A stretch of 64,000 bases of DNA from an uncultured Odoribacter sp. (GTDB lineage Bacteria; Bacteroidota; Bacteroidia; Bacteroidales; Marinifilaceae). Shown here piece after piece: positions 17,917-26,721 of this stretch (within the stretch, counting starts at the first letter, position 1; each line of letters opens with the position of its first letter). A program made the translations under genes and the position numbers. The notes below the pieces were generated by a model. The model was not told the DNA's origin and made no database searches. It saw only the letters and a program-made list of their open reading frames with translations. Where the stretch lies: contig CAJTSF010000008.1 of the NCBI GenBank assembly GCA_910578985.1, positions 31,513 to 95,512 of the forward strand. Reading direction: 5' to 3'.

Positions 17917-20900
17917 TTAATTAAACAACACCGATACGGAGAGATTGAAACTCCGAGCAAACGGATAATCCAATCCGCGTTCCTGTTTTACCGTTGAAAT
18001 TCTGCCGATGTCTTGCATGGAAGCATTCAGCGAGAGGCTTGCAATCTTACAGATTTCGAGGAATTTGAACTGTTTGGGGTCAAAGCGATAGCCCACTCCG
18101 ATGGAGTTGAATACGAATTCATTGTAACGCTGTAAAAAGCGGGTGCTTGTCGGTGTTTGCTGGTTGTCTATGCTGATTTTCTTGTATTTCGCATAGCGGT
18201 TCGTCGGACTCCAACGATCGGCGCCGCCTGCCCGTTTATCTACATTTTCGGAAATGTTCGAGTTCTCAATCTTGTCCAGCAAGGTTTGATTGAAGCGGTC
18301 GCCGCCAACCTGGAATGAGAATGCCATATTGACGGACAAGTTTTTCCATATGAACGAAGTGGGAATCGTACCCCGTACTTTGGGTTCCGTATCTCCTACG
18401 GGAATTTTATCGGCAGCATCCCATACAAAGGTTTTTTCACCGTTCAGCTTCAGGAACATTTCTTCTCCGGTTGCCGGATCGATACCTAAAGAAGGTACCA
18501 ATTTCAACACGCTGGTTGATTCTCCTTCCTCATAAACGGGAAGAATCTTATCCCTCTCGTCCTGATTTTCACGGTTCATCTCTTTGAGTTCATTCGAAAG
18601 TTTCTTGATGACGTTCCGGTTGTGCGTCAGATTTATACCCAACGACCATTGCATCTGCCGTTCGTAATCGCTGATCAACAGACCATTTACTGTCACATCG
18701 ATTCCTTCGTTCAACACAGCCCCCACATTCCGGGTGTAGGTGGGGAAACCGGTGGAAGGCTGTACATTCGTTGCCAGTAGCATCTGGTCGGTATAATTGT
18801 GGTAATAAGAAGCCGATATGTTCAAGCGGCTGTTCCATAAACCTAATTCCACCGCTACCGATTTCGCATTGGTTTTAGACCATCCCAAATCAGGGTTTCC
18901 GATGCCCATCAATTGGGCGCCCAATACGTCCCCTCCCGGATAAGGGAACATCAAATCCGCAAAAGAATAGGTCTCTTTTGCCTGGTAGGGAGAATAACTT
19001 TGAGAACCGGTGATACCCATGTTGGCGGATACTGTCAGGTTCGAAACAATGGTTCCTTCAAACCATTTTTCACGATGGGCATTCCAACGGGTACCCACAG
19101 ACCAGAAAGGTGCCATGCCGGTATTGCCGCCGAATTGAGAGGAAAGGTCTCCGCGGATATTGACATCCACCGAATATTTCTGGTCATACATGTAGTTCAA
19201 GCTTCCCAATACACCTACGGAACGGCTGGTGCTTTCATTTCCGCTCACACGCTGGTCCATTTCGAACGCAAAAAGGAAATCGTTCATGTTGTCGTTTGGG
19301 AATCCTTTCGCAGACAAGTTGATTCCGTCGGAAACGGATGACTCCACATTCCAACGTGCTACAGCAAATAAACCGTGTTTCCCGCTGACCCAATTATAGT
19401 TGATGGAGGCGTTGGCATTCCAGCCGATGGATTCGCCGGTGTTCTTCATATAAGAACCTCGCTCGGTCAAATCCTCTACATTCGCAAAATCCGTATGATT
19501 GGATGACTTGAATTGCTCCGTACGGGCTGTTCCTTTCGTAAAAGATACCTGACCGTTTAAGCGTAAATTGTCCATAATGGCATATTCCAAAGAAAAATTG
19601 TCCACTATGCTGAAATTTTTTGACAGATCCTTATAGGGGAATTGGGTGTTGTACAACGGGTTGGTGATAGTCTGTTGATTGCTTCCGGCACCCATCGGTT
19701 TGATTTCTATGATATTCTGATACCTTCCGCTCTCATCTTTCATGCGGTAATAGGGATTCAGTTTCGTGTATTGGGAGAATGAGCCGTAGGGTGAATTGTT
19801 CGCTAATGTGTTCGTCATGCTCAGCGAGTTGCTGATGTTCCATTTCTTGCGTCGATAAGACAGGGTCAGACCTAATCCCATATTGTTTCGATCTGAACCT
19901 TTCATCACTCCGAATTCATTGCCATAGTTCAAGTTGAGGCTATAACGAATGGCCTCATCTCCGCCCTCCAGACTTAGGGTGTGACGATGGGTAGCGGCAG
20001 TACGTAGCGGTTCCGAAAGCCAGTAAGTGTTTACACCTCGTAATAACTCGGCTTTGTATTTGTTGTAATAGTTCAACATGTTTGCCGTAGTGAATAGACC
20101 GGCACGAAGTTCATAGTCCAATTTTTCAGAAGCGTTCATCAGGTTGTAATCCGAAAGGTCGGGTATTGAAACACCGACATTGCCGCTGTAATTGACCGTC
20201 AAGGCGCCCGGTTGAGGTTTTTTGGTTTCGAAAATCAATACTCCGTTGGAGGCTTTCGAACCGTACATGGCAGTACCGGCAGCATCTTTCAATATGGTGA
20301 TGGATTCCACCCGTTCCGGATCCAAGTCGACGATACGCTGTAACGTGGTTTCGAAGCCGTCCAAAATGAATAATGGCATATTGGGACGGTTTGAATAGTC
20401 TCCCATCATCATTTGGTAGTTGGCGGCGCTTTCGCTTACCGTTCCCAGCTGAACGTCACCTCGTAAACGGAATTCCGGCAAAGCATTCGGGTCGGAACCT
20501 CGAAGGTTGTTTTCTACAATGTGAAAACTGGGATCGAACATGGATAATGCCTGTAACAGATTGTTCGGATTCAGACGTTTAAGTTCGTCTCCTTTCACAG
20601 TGACATAACGTCCGGTAAAACCGGAAGCTTTCCTCGGTGCCATACCTGTCACCACGACGTCTTCCAGTTCGGTTGCCATGGGAGTCAGTTTGACCGTCAC
20701 ATTCTCCACGTTGCCGGAACCTGACAGTTTGATTTCTTCGGTCTGGTAGCCGATGAAGCTGACGATCAATGCCGTTGCGCTTCCTTGCGCCAGTTCGAGG
20801 TGGAAATTCCCGTCGATGTCCGTCACCACGCCGATGCCCGGCGATTCTTTCAGCACGATGCTCGCGCCGATCAACGCTTCGCCGTTCTTGGCATCCGTCA

Positions 20901-21321
20901 CCCTCCCGCTTACTTTCTGCACTTCGACGGAAGCGATGTTTTGCGTCTTTTGCCGCAACACGATGGTGTGGTTCAATTGGTATTCCACATCCACGGGATA
21001 TTCAGCCAATACCTGATTGACCACATTCCGTAGCTCCTGCTCTTTGGCGTCGATGCTGATTTTTTTGGAAAAATCGAAAGCCGAATGGTTGTAGAAGAAA
21101 CGGACGTCCGCCGCCTTCCCGATTTTATTCAACACTTGTTCTACCGTTTCCTGGTTAGCCTGCACGGTAATTTTCTTTTTCTGGTACTCCTCTTCGCCAG
21201 CAGCATAAAGTCCTCCGGAGAAAACCAGCATACAGAAAGTAAATAACAGGCACCTGAATGTCAGGTTTTGCTGTAACGCTCTTTTTGTTCGCATAGTTAA
21301 AAAAATTAGGTTAATTATCAT
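17917..21321 (-). CDS. SusC/RagA family TonB-linked outer-membrane transporter with STN domain
   Basis: 1134 residues from the first ATG; an internal ATG at 21294 (MRTKRALQQNLTF) gives a more ordinary signal peptide and may be the true start, whereas the upstream one overlaps the previous stop. Order: signal peptide; secretin/TonB short N-terminal (STN) domain (about 48-115) that contacts the anti-sigma factor; a carboxypeptidase-regulatory-like domain (SGRVTDAKNGEALIGAS, about 138-220); plug with ERVESITILKDAAGTAMYG; and a large beta barrel to the C-terminus. STN plus the upstream sigma/FecR pair indicates substrate-sensed induction of the locus. Confidence 0.95.
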   Translation of the reverse strand: MIINLIFLTMRTKRALQQNLTFRCLLFTFCMLVFSGGLYAAGEEEYQKKKITVQANQETVEQVLNKIGKAADVRFFYNHSAFDFSKKISIDAKEQELRNVVNQVLAEYPVDVEYQLNHTIVLRQKTQNIASVEVQKVSGRVTDAKNGEALIGASIVLKESPGIGVVTDIDGNFHLELAQGSATALIVSFIGYQTEEIKLSGSGNVENVTVKLTPMATELEDVVVTGMAPRKASGFTGRYVTVKGDELKRLNPNNLLQALSMFDPSFHIVENNLRGSDPNALPEFRLRGDVQLGTVSESAANYQMMMGDYSNRPNMPLFILDGFETTLQRIVDLDPERVESITILKDAAGTAMYGSKASNGVLIFETKKPQPGALTVNYSGNVGVSIPDLSDYNLMNASEKLDYELRAGLFTTANMLNYYNKYKAELLRGVNTYWLSEPLRTAATHRHTLSLEGGDEAIRYSLNLNYGNEFGVMKGSDRNNMGLGLTLSYRRKKWNISNSLSMTNTLANNSPYGSFSQYTKLNPYYRMKDESGRYQNIIEIKPMGAGSNQQTITNPLYNTQFPYKDLSKNFSIVDNFSLEYAIMDNLRLNGQVSFTKGTARTEQFKSSNHTDFANVEDLTERGSYMKNTGESIGWNANASINYNWVSGKHGLFAVARWNVESSVSDGINLSAKGFPNDNMNDFLFAFEMDQRVSGNESTSRSVGVLGSLNYMYDQKYSVDVNIRGDLSSQFGGNTGMAPFWSVGTRWNAHREKWFEGTIVSNLTVSANMGITGSQSYSPYQAKETYSFADLMFPYPGGDVLGAQLMGIGNPDLGWSKTNAKSVAVELGLWNSRLNISASYYHNYTDQMLLATNVQPSTGFPTYTRNVGAVLNEGIDVTVNGLLISDYERQMQWSLGINLTHNRNVIKKLSNELKEMNRENQDERDKILPVYEEGESTSVLKLVPSLGIDPATGEEMFLKLNGEKTFVWDAADKIPVGDTEPKVRGTIPTSFIWKNLSVNMAFSFQVGGDRFNQTLLDKIENSNISENVDKRAGGADRWSPTNRYAKYKKISIDNQQTPTSTRFLQRYNEFVFNSIGVGYRFDPKQFKFLEICKIASLSLNASMQDIGRISTVKQERGLDYPFARSFNLSVSVLFN

Positions 21322-22289
21322 TTCATCATCTCGGTCAGTTCCTTGCGGTAACTTTTATTCTTGTTGTACTTTTTGAAATAGTCCTTGCACAGTTGCTCCG
21401 CCGTGTCGAATTCCTCCGGGGAGGAGAGGGCGCGATAGAGGAAAACATACAGGACGGCATCCCGTACCTTATCGTCGTAGAAGGCGGCAATGCTTTCATA
21501 GGACTTTTTCAGGTCTCTTTCCGGCGTGTAGGTCTTCCCGTCGAGATGTGCCTGGCGTTTTTCCATGTACTCTTTGTACTCCAACAACCATCCCAGGTAA
21601 GCGACGCTTTTCAGCGATGCCTCGTCGTCCTTGACGGTGTAGCCGTCGAGGATGTTCCAGTAGCCTGCGGGAATACATTCCTCCAGTTTTTTCCTGTTCA
21701 CATCGGAAACGATATAAGGGTATTTCGTCAGGTTCGACAGATACATGCCCTCCAGTTCCGCCCAGGCATAGTTGTAAGCGAAAGCGTTGCTCTGCTCCCG
21801 GACTTTTTGGAGTATCTCCTGTTCCTGCTTCCAGAATTTCTGGGTCATCTCGTAGTAGTCGTTCACGGGCACCTGGGTCACGACGGCTGCCAGCGGGTTG
21901 GTCTTGTAGCGTGCAGCCACCCGCAGGTCGCGTCCTTTACTGATGGCTTGGTTCAGGGCCACCGCCGAAGGGGTGCCGGCGTATTCCACTGTCCGCAGGT
22001 TCCTGCCGGAGTAGTGGATGTTCGCTTGGATGTCATCCCCCGGGCACACCATCATCCACATCCACAGATTGACTTTGACTAAGCTTGGTTCTTTGAGTTC
22101 CACGTCGAATTCCATCCGTTGCCCTTCCCGGTAAGGGTACTGCATGTTATTGTCGGTATTGTCGATGAATTCGAAGTCGATGACCTGTCCGGAGTATCCG
22201 TCGGCGACAGCGCTGATGCGTGCCTTTTTCTGTGCTTGCACCCCTGCGCAGAGCAGGCAGGCAAACAGGCATATCCATACTTTTTTCAT
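21318..22289 (-). CDS. DUF4369-like periplasmic protein without thioredoxin domain
   Basis: 323 residues with a signal peptide (MKKVWICLFACLLCAGVQAQ). The N-terminal beta-rich part and central helical region resemble the non-catalytic part of the TlpA-like proteins encoded next to it. There is no WCxxC and no thioredoxin fold; the chain ends in a charged helix (YFKKYNKNKSYRKELTEMMK). It sits between the TlpA-like gene (10 bp) and the susC-like gene (4-bp overlap). Possibly a partner or sensor derived from a TlpA-like ancestor. I do not recognise a named family for it beyond this resemblance. Confidence 0.6.
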   Translation of the reverse strand: MKKVWICLFACLLCAGVQAQKKARISAVADGYSGQVIDFEFIDNTDNNMQYPYREGQRMEFDVELKEPSLVKVNLWMWMMVCPGDDIQANIHYSGRNLRTVEYAGTPSAVALNQAISKGRDLRVAARYKTNPLAAVVTQVPVNDYYEMTQKFWKQEQEILQKVREQSNAFAYNYAWAELEGMYLSNLTKYPYIVSDVNRKKLEECIPAGYWNILDGYTVKDDEASLKSVAYLGWLLEYKEYMEKRQAHLDGKTYTPERDLKKSYESIAAFYDDKVRDAVLYVFLYRALSSPEEFDTAEQLCKDYFKKYNKNKSYRKELTEMMK

Positions 22290-22299
22290 GCTTGGTGTT

Positions 22300-23430
22300 T
22301 TATTTTTTCTTCTTATTTAATAAGGATTTCACCGTCTTGCTCAGTTCTTCGCCGCGCAAATCGAGGGCTTCCACCCTGCCTTCCGGATTGATTAACACCG
22401 TGTAAGGCACGGCGCTTAAGTTGTATTTCCGTGCGACAGGACTTTGCCATACCAGGAAGTCACAGCCCTGCGGCCAAGTCATGCCCAGCGTCTTTACAGC
22501 TTTTTTCCAGTCAGCCTCTTTTTGGTCGAGCGAAATGCCGATGATTTCGAAGTCCTTGTTTTTGCACTCCTTGTAGAGCTTCACCAGGTTCGGCATCTCC
22601 CGGCGGCAGGGACCGCACCAGGATGCCCAGAAGTCCAGCAGCACGTATTTGCCTTTATAGTTTTTCAGCGCGATTTCTTTGCCGTCCATGTCTTTGATGT
22701 TGAAGTCGGGAGCTTCGCAGCCCACTTTGAATTCTTTGTTGGCGATGACTTCATCCAGTTCTTTGGTGTAAGGATGGTCGTTCAGGCAAGAGTCCAGTTG
22801 GGCGCGGAAGGCTTTCAGTTCGTCCAACGACAATTCACCCGTCATTTCGAACAGGAGGATGAATGGGGCGAAAGCCTGGTCGTTGTAGTACTTCACCATT
22901 CCTTTTTCCATTTCCAGTTTGGTGCTGTTCATAAGGCGGGTACGGTGATTGAAGTTTTTCGCCTGCTCTTCGGGAGTGCCCTGGCCGAAGCGTTTCCAAT
23001 CGGTGACGGCTGCCAGACGGATGCTGTCTTTTTTATATTCGTAGAACATCTGATGCAGTCGCCACAAGTTGTTGTTGATGGTCCCTTCGCTCCTGGCTCC
23101 CAGGAAATAATCGGCACGCATGCTTGTCCGGATGTTGCCCGGTTCCAGGAATATCGGTGCCAACTGCCCGTCCTTGCTTTGGATGAAGTAAATGACGGAG
23201 TGTTGCGGAGCCTCTCCGGTGAACTGGAACCGTCCGTCCGTCACCTCGCAACTGTCGATGCGCGTCTGGGGGCCATGCATGCGTTCTTCGCGCACCAGGT
23301 ATACTTTTCCCTGATATTCGCCGCTGATGCCGCCGTTGATTTCATACTTGTTTGTCTGTTCCGGTTGTTCTTGGGCGAATACGTTTGCCGCTACCAATAC
23401 ACCGATGCCGAATGCAATCCACTTTTTCAT
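22300..23430 (-). CDS. TlpA-like thiol-disulfide oxidoreductase with DUF4369 domain
   Basis: 376 residues: signal peptide ending near NVFAQ, DUF4369 domain (about 30-130), helical linker, then a thioredoxin/TlpA domain with WCGPC in FWASWCGPCRREMP and the cis-Pro region LSAVPYTVLI. It is a periplasmic disulfide reductase. It follows fecR by 18 bp, at the head of the structural genes of the locus. Two such enzymes plus a peptidase suggest the substrate carries disulfide bonds; that is inference. Confidence 0.93.
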   Translation of the reverse strand: MKKWIAFGIGVLVAANVFAQEQPEQTNKYEINGGISGEYQGKVYLVREERMHGPQTRIDSCEVTDGRFQFTGEAPQHSVIYFIQSKDGQLAPIFLEPGNIRTSMRADYFLGARSEGTINNNLWRLHQMFYEYKKDSIRLAAVTDWKRFGQGTPEEQAKNFNHRTRLMNSTKLEMEKGMVKYYNDQAFAPFILLFEMTGELSLDELKAFRAQLDSCLNDHPYTKELDEVIANKEFKVGCEAPDFNIKDMDGKEIALKNYKGKYVLLDFWASWCGPCRREMPNLVKLYKECKNKDFEIIGISLDQKEADWKKAVKTLGMTWPQGCDFLVWQSPVARKYNLSAVPYTVLINPEGRVEALDLRGEELSKTVKSLLNKKKK

Positions 23431-23448
23431 GTTTCTGATTTTAATTGT

Positions 23449-24636
23449 TTATGATTCTTGAATGATAATGAGATTTCCTTGTTGTTCGCACCGCACCTCA
23501 GACACCTCTTCCAGGCGCTTCAGGAATGTGTCGAGGGGTTCCTCTTTGTTCACCACGCCGGTGTAGGTCTGTCTGGCAACCTGTTCGCCTGCCAGGCGGA
23601 TGTCCGCATTGTACCAATGTTTCAAGGTGGAAGCGACCTCTTTCAAGGTGCTTTTCTTAAAGATGTAGAATCCCCGCTTCCAGGCAAGGACATCCTCGAC
23701 CTCCACCGCTTCCACGCTGACCTCCCCGGAATGCTTTGCCAGCGAAAGCCGGTTGCCCGGCGTCAGGGCGTGTGCTTTGCCTTGGGCGGTGCGTGCGGCT
23801 ACTTTCCCTTCGGCAAGGGTCACCTGTATCTCTTGTTCCTGCCGGTAAGCCCGCACATTGAAGCTGGTGCCCAGCACGGCGATTTCCATGCCTTCCAGTT
23901 CCACGTAGAAAGGCCGCCGGGCGTCTTTCGCCACCTCCAGATAGATTTCCCCTTCGGCATATACCCTGCGGGCGTCGGCGGCGAATTTCACGGGATAGCG
24001 CATCGTCGATGCCGCATTCATCCACACTTTGGTGCCGTCGCTCATGACGAAATGGAAGTCGCACTTGGGGGGTACTTCCATCGTATAGTATTCGTTTTCT
24101 CCCTCTTGGGTGTCGTTTTTATGGGTGGCAATCAATTCGTTGTCGGACATCACCCGTTGTCCCTCCGCCGTCTCTTCGAATGCCAGGCGGCCCTCCGGAA
24201 CGACAAGCCGTTCTCCCGTCGCCAACACCAACACCGGGCGCCGGTCGGGCTCTTCTGCGGCGGTGCTTTGGGCAAGGGGCAGGTCGTTGCCCTCCGTGCC
24301 CGTCACGGTTTGCCATTGCCACCATGCCCCGCCCAGCAGCAGGGCGACTGCCGCGCAGGCGCTCCAACGGTAAAGCCTGCGCCGTAACGCGCGCTGCTTC
24401 CGCTTTTCCGCAAAACGCAGGAAAGCGGGATAGGCGTTGCCGGAACGGTAACGGTCCAGCTGTTCCTTCATCGTCTCTTCCGCACAGATTTTTTCAAATA
24501 GTATCCGATGGTTTTCTTGCTCCGCAATCCAGGACTGCAACTCCTGCTCTTCCTGCTCCGACAGGCTTTCGGAAAGAAAGCCCGCAATCAGCGCGGACAA
24601 GCGGAATAGTTCATGATGGTTTTTCCTTGACGGCAT
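23449..24636 (-). CDS. FecR family anti-sigma factor
   Basis: 395 residues. A cytoplasmic N-terminal helical segment (about 1-80) should hold the sigma factor; one membrane helix follows (around WSACAAVALLLGGAW); then a periplasmic FecR domain (CDFHFVMSDGTKVWMNAAS, VYAEGEIYLEVAKD) and a C-terminal DUF4974 domain (FKKSTLKEVASTLKHWYNAD). It transmits the signal from the STN domain of the SusC-like receptor to the sigma factor. It lies 68 bp after the sigma gene in the same direction. Confidence 0.95.
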   Translation of the reverse strand: MPSRKNHHELFRLSALIAGFLSESLSEQEEQELQSWIAEQENHRILFEKICAEETMKEQLDRYRSGNAYPAFLRFAEKRKQRALRRRLYRWSACAAVALLLGGAWWQWQTVTGTEGNDLPLAQSTAAEEPDRRPVLVLATGERLVVPEGRLAFEETAEGQRVMSDNELIATHKNDTQEGENEYYTMEVPPKCDFHFVMSDGTKVWMNAASTMRYPVKFAADARRVYAEGEIYLEVAKDARRPFYVELEGMEIAVLGTSFNVRAYRQEQEIQVTLAEGKVAARTAQGKAHALTPGNRLSLAKHSGEVSVEAVEVEDVLAWKRGFYIFKKSTLKEVASTLKHWYNADIRLAGEQVARQTYTGVVNKEEPLDTFLKRLEEVSEVRCEQQGNLIIIQES

Positions 24637-24704
24637 ATTCCAATAGCTTATTGTAAAGGTAATACGCCTAAGTTAATAAAAAAGGGGGGTAAGAAAATAA
24701 GATT

Positions 24705-25268
24705 TTACAAGAAAAATATCACAGCTTCCAGGAACGGGTTGTCTAACATCTTCACCAGCTTGCGTTTCCCGTTTTGTTTGTGTTCTTTGACTGTCTCTTC
24801 CGAGATGCGGAGCCGGTCGGCTATCTCGGCAATCCTGAGCCCTTCCAGGGAGCATTTCATCACGAGCCGGCACTGTGGCGGCAGCACCTCGATGGCTGCC
24901 ATCAGGTGGGCATAGACGTCCTCTTCCAGTACCTTTGCCCAGAAATCTTCGCGCGGCTCTTCGGCATCCTGCATTTCCTGCCGGTATCTGTCGCGTACCT
25001 TTTGTTTCCGGTAATGGCTGATGCACTTGTTCTTCAGGATGTTGTAAAGGAAATACTTCACCTCGTCCACCGACTGGAACTGATGGTTCGATTCCAGCAG
25101 CGTGATAAATACCTCCTGCACCAAATCCTCCGCTTCGTCCTCGTCCTTGACGTAATTGACCGCCAGGGCTTTCAATGCGGAAAAATACATGCCGTACAAA
25201 TGTTGGAAAGCTTTATTGTCTTTCTGTGCCAGGTATTTCAAAAACAACTCCGGGTCGGGAATCAGCAT
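24705..25268 (-). CDS. ECF RNA polymerase sigma-70 factor (FecI-like)
   Basis: 187 residues from the start MLIPDPELFLKYL. A longer reading from 25322 is possible, but it would cross a TATTTTTG -7 box, so the shorter start is preferred. Region 2 is seen in FQHLYGMYFSALKALA and DEAEDLVQEVFITLLE; region 4 is seen in LPPQCRLVMKCSLEG and IAEIADRLRISEETVKEHK. It is the first gene of the block and should direct transcription of the downstream SusCD-type genes once FecR is released. Confidence 0.93.
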   Translation of the reverse strand: MLIPDPELFLKYLAQKDNKAFQHLYGMYFSALKALAVNYVKDEDEAEDLVQEVFITLLESNHQFQSVDEVKYFLYNILKNKCISHYRKQKVRDRYRQEMQDAEEPREDFWAKVLEEDVYAHLMAAIEVLPPQCRLVMKCSLEGLRIAEIADRLRISEETVKEHKQNGKRKLVKMLDNPFLEAVIFFL

Positions 25269-25288
25269 TTGTCTTTCATTCTTTGCAG

Positions 25289-25296
25289 CAAAAATA
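25289..25296 (-). promoter_or_regulatory. -7 box of the ECF sigma gene
   Basis: CAAAAATA on the plus strand reads TATTTTTG on the minus strand, matching TAnnTTTG, 20 bp before the preferred ATG. No clear -33 element is present. Confidence 0.4.
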
Positions 25297-25374
25297 AAAA
25301 TATTAAGTGATATTTTTACCATATCCCCCCTTTTTTTTAATTTAGCGCGTTATACTTTGGAAAAACACATCATC

Positions 25375-26721
25375 ATGAAACGACTCTTATTTCTTCTATG
25401 GCTTTTTTGCTCCGCCAATCTGTATGCGCAGGATATTTCGGGGGAGTGGTACGCTTATCCCGATTTGAAGACGCACCGTCTTCGCTTGCAGCTCGAACTC
25501 ACGACGGACGGCGGACGGCTCGCCGCCACGCTCCGCATTCCCGACCAGTCCGACCGGATATATTCCGCCACCCGGGCGACGCTGGAAAACGGCATCCTCG
25601 ACCTGGATTTCCCCGATGCGCAGATGGCATGCCGGGGAAGGGTGGAGAGCGGTGAGCGCATAGCCGGTACGCTTTCGCAGGACGGTTATGCCTTTGAGCT
25701 GCTATTCACGCGGCAGCCGGTGCTGTTCCGCCGTCCGCAGACCCCGCAGCCGCCGTTCCCCTATACCTCCGAGGAGGTGCGCTTCCGCAATCCGGAGGCG
25801 GGGATTACGCTGGCGGGCACGCTGACTCTTCCTGCCTCTTCCACCCCCTCGATGGCGGTGGTGCTGATTTCGGGCAGCGGGGCACAGGACCGTGACAACA
25901 CGTTTTTCGAACACAAGACGTTTTGGGTGATGGCGGACTGTTTCGCGCGCCATGGGATTGTCGTCCTGCGGGTGGATGACCGGGGGACGGGGGCTTCCGA
26001 GGGAGACTTCGATGCTTCCGGGCTGCCCGACCATGACACCGATGCCCAAGCCGCGCTGGCTTACTTGCGCAGCCGTCCCGAGATAGACACCGCCCGCATC
26101 GGCGCCATCGGGCATAGCGAAGGGGCGTTCATCGCCTTCTCCCTGGCTGCCCGCCAAGAGGTGGACTTCATCGTGACGATGGCGGGAGGAGGAGTGAACG
26201 GCAGTGAGTTGCTGTTGATGCAACGTGCCGCTCTGCTGCGGGCTTCCGGGGCGAAAGAGGAGTTTATCACCCGCTACAACGATTACATGCGCCGTGCGCA
26301 GGAGGTCGTTTTGCAGACCGCGGACGCTGCGGCGTGCGAGAGGAGGCTGGCGGAGCTGTTCGCTGGCTCCGACCTCGCGGGGCAGGCGCCTGCCATCACC
26401 AAGCAGTTATATAACACCGCTAAAATCGAATTGTTGAAATACGACCCCGAATGGGATTTCCCTGAAATCACCTGTCCGGTGCTGGCCTTGAACGGGGACA
26501 AGGACCGCCAGGTGCCTGTCGAAAACCTGGCTCTCATCGAGAAAGGGATTGCCGGAAACGGGAATCCGGCGGTGACTGCGATCACTTATCCCGGCTTGAA
26601 CCACATGTTCCAGACGGCGGGCAGCGGGTTGCCCGTCGAATACTCGGACCTCGAGGAGACCATTTTTCCCAAGGTATTGGAGGATATGGTCGCCTGGATG
26701 AAACAGCTTTCTATTCCTTGA
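25375..26721 (+). CDS. Secreted alpha/beta hydrolase (esterase/peptidase-like)
   Basis: 448 residues from MKRLLFLLWLFCSANLYAQ, a clean signal peptide; the frame stays open upstream but that part would overlap the sigma gene. An N-terminal beta-rich domain (about 20-130) precedes an alpha/beta-hydrolase domain: LISGSGAQDRDNT, LRVDDRGTGASEGDF, nucleophile Ser in IGHSEGAF, an acid candidate in LNGDKDRQVP and the catalytic His in GLNHMFQ. Substrate unknown. It is divergent from the sigma gene and its last 11 bp overlap the end of the convergent murF-alr gene. Confidence 0.88.
   Translation: MKRLLFLLWLFCSANLYAQDISGEWYAYPDLKTHRLRLQLELTTDGGRLAATLRIPDQSDRIYSATRATLENGILDLDFPDAQMACRGRVESGERIAGTLSQDGYAFELLFTRQPVLFRRPQTPQPPFPYTSEEVRFRNPEAGITLAGTLTLPASSTPSMAVVLISGSGAQDRDNTFFEHKTFWVMADCFARHGIVVLRVDDRGTGASEGDFDASGLPDHDTDAQAALAYLRSRPEIDTARIGAIGHSEGAFIAFSLAARQEVDFIVTMAGGGVNGSELLLMQRAALLRASGAKEEFITRYNDYMRRAQEVVLQTADAAACERRLAELFAGSDLAGQAPAITKQLYNTAKIELLKYDPEWDFPEITCPVLALNGDKDRQVPVENLALIEKGIAGNGNPAVTAITYPGLNHMFQTAGSGLPVEYSDLEETIFPKVLEDMVAWMKQLSIP

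Noticed and set aside
25156..25374. Longer start for the secreted hydrolase
   Set aside because: It would overlap the divergent sigma gene and bury a perfect signal peptide that begins at 25375.
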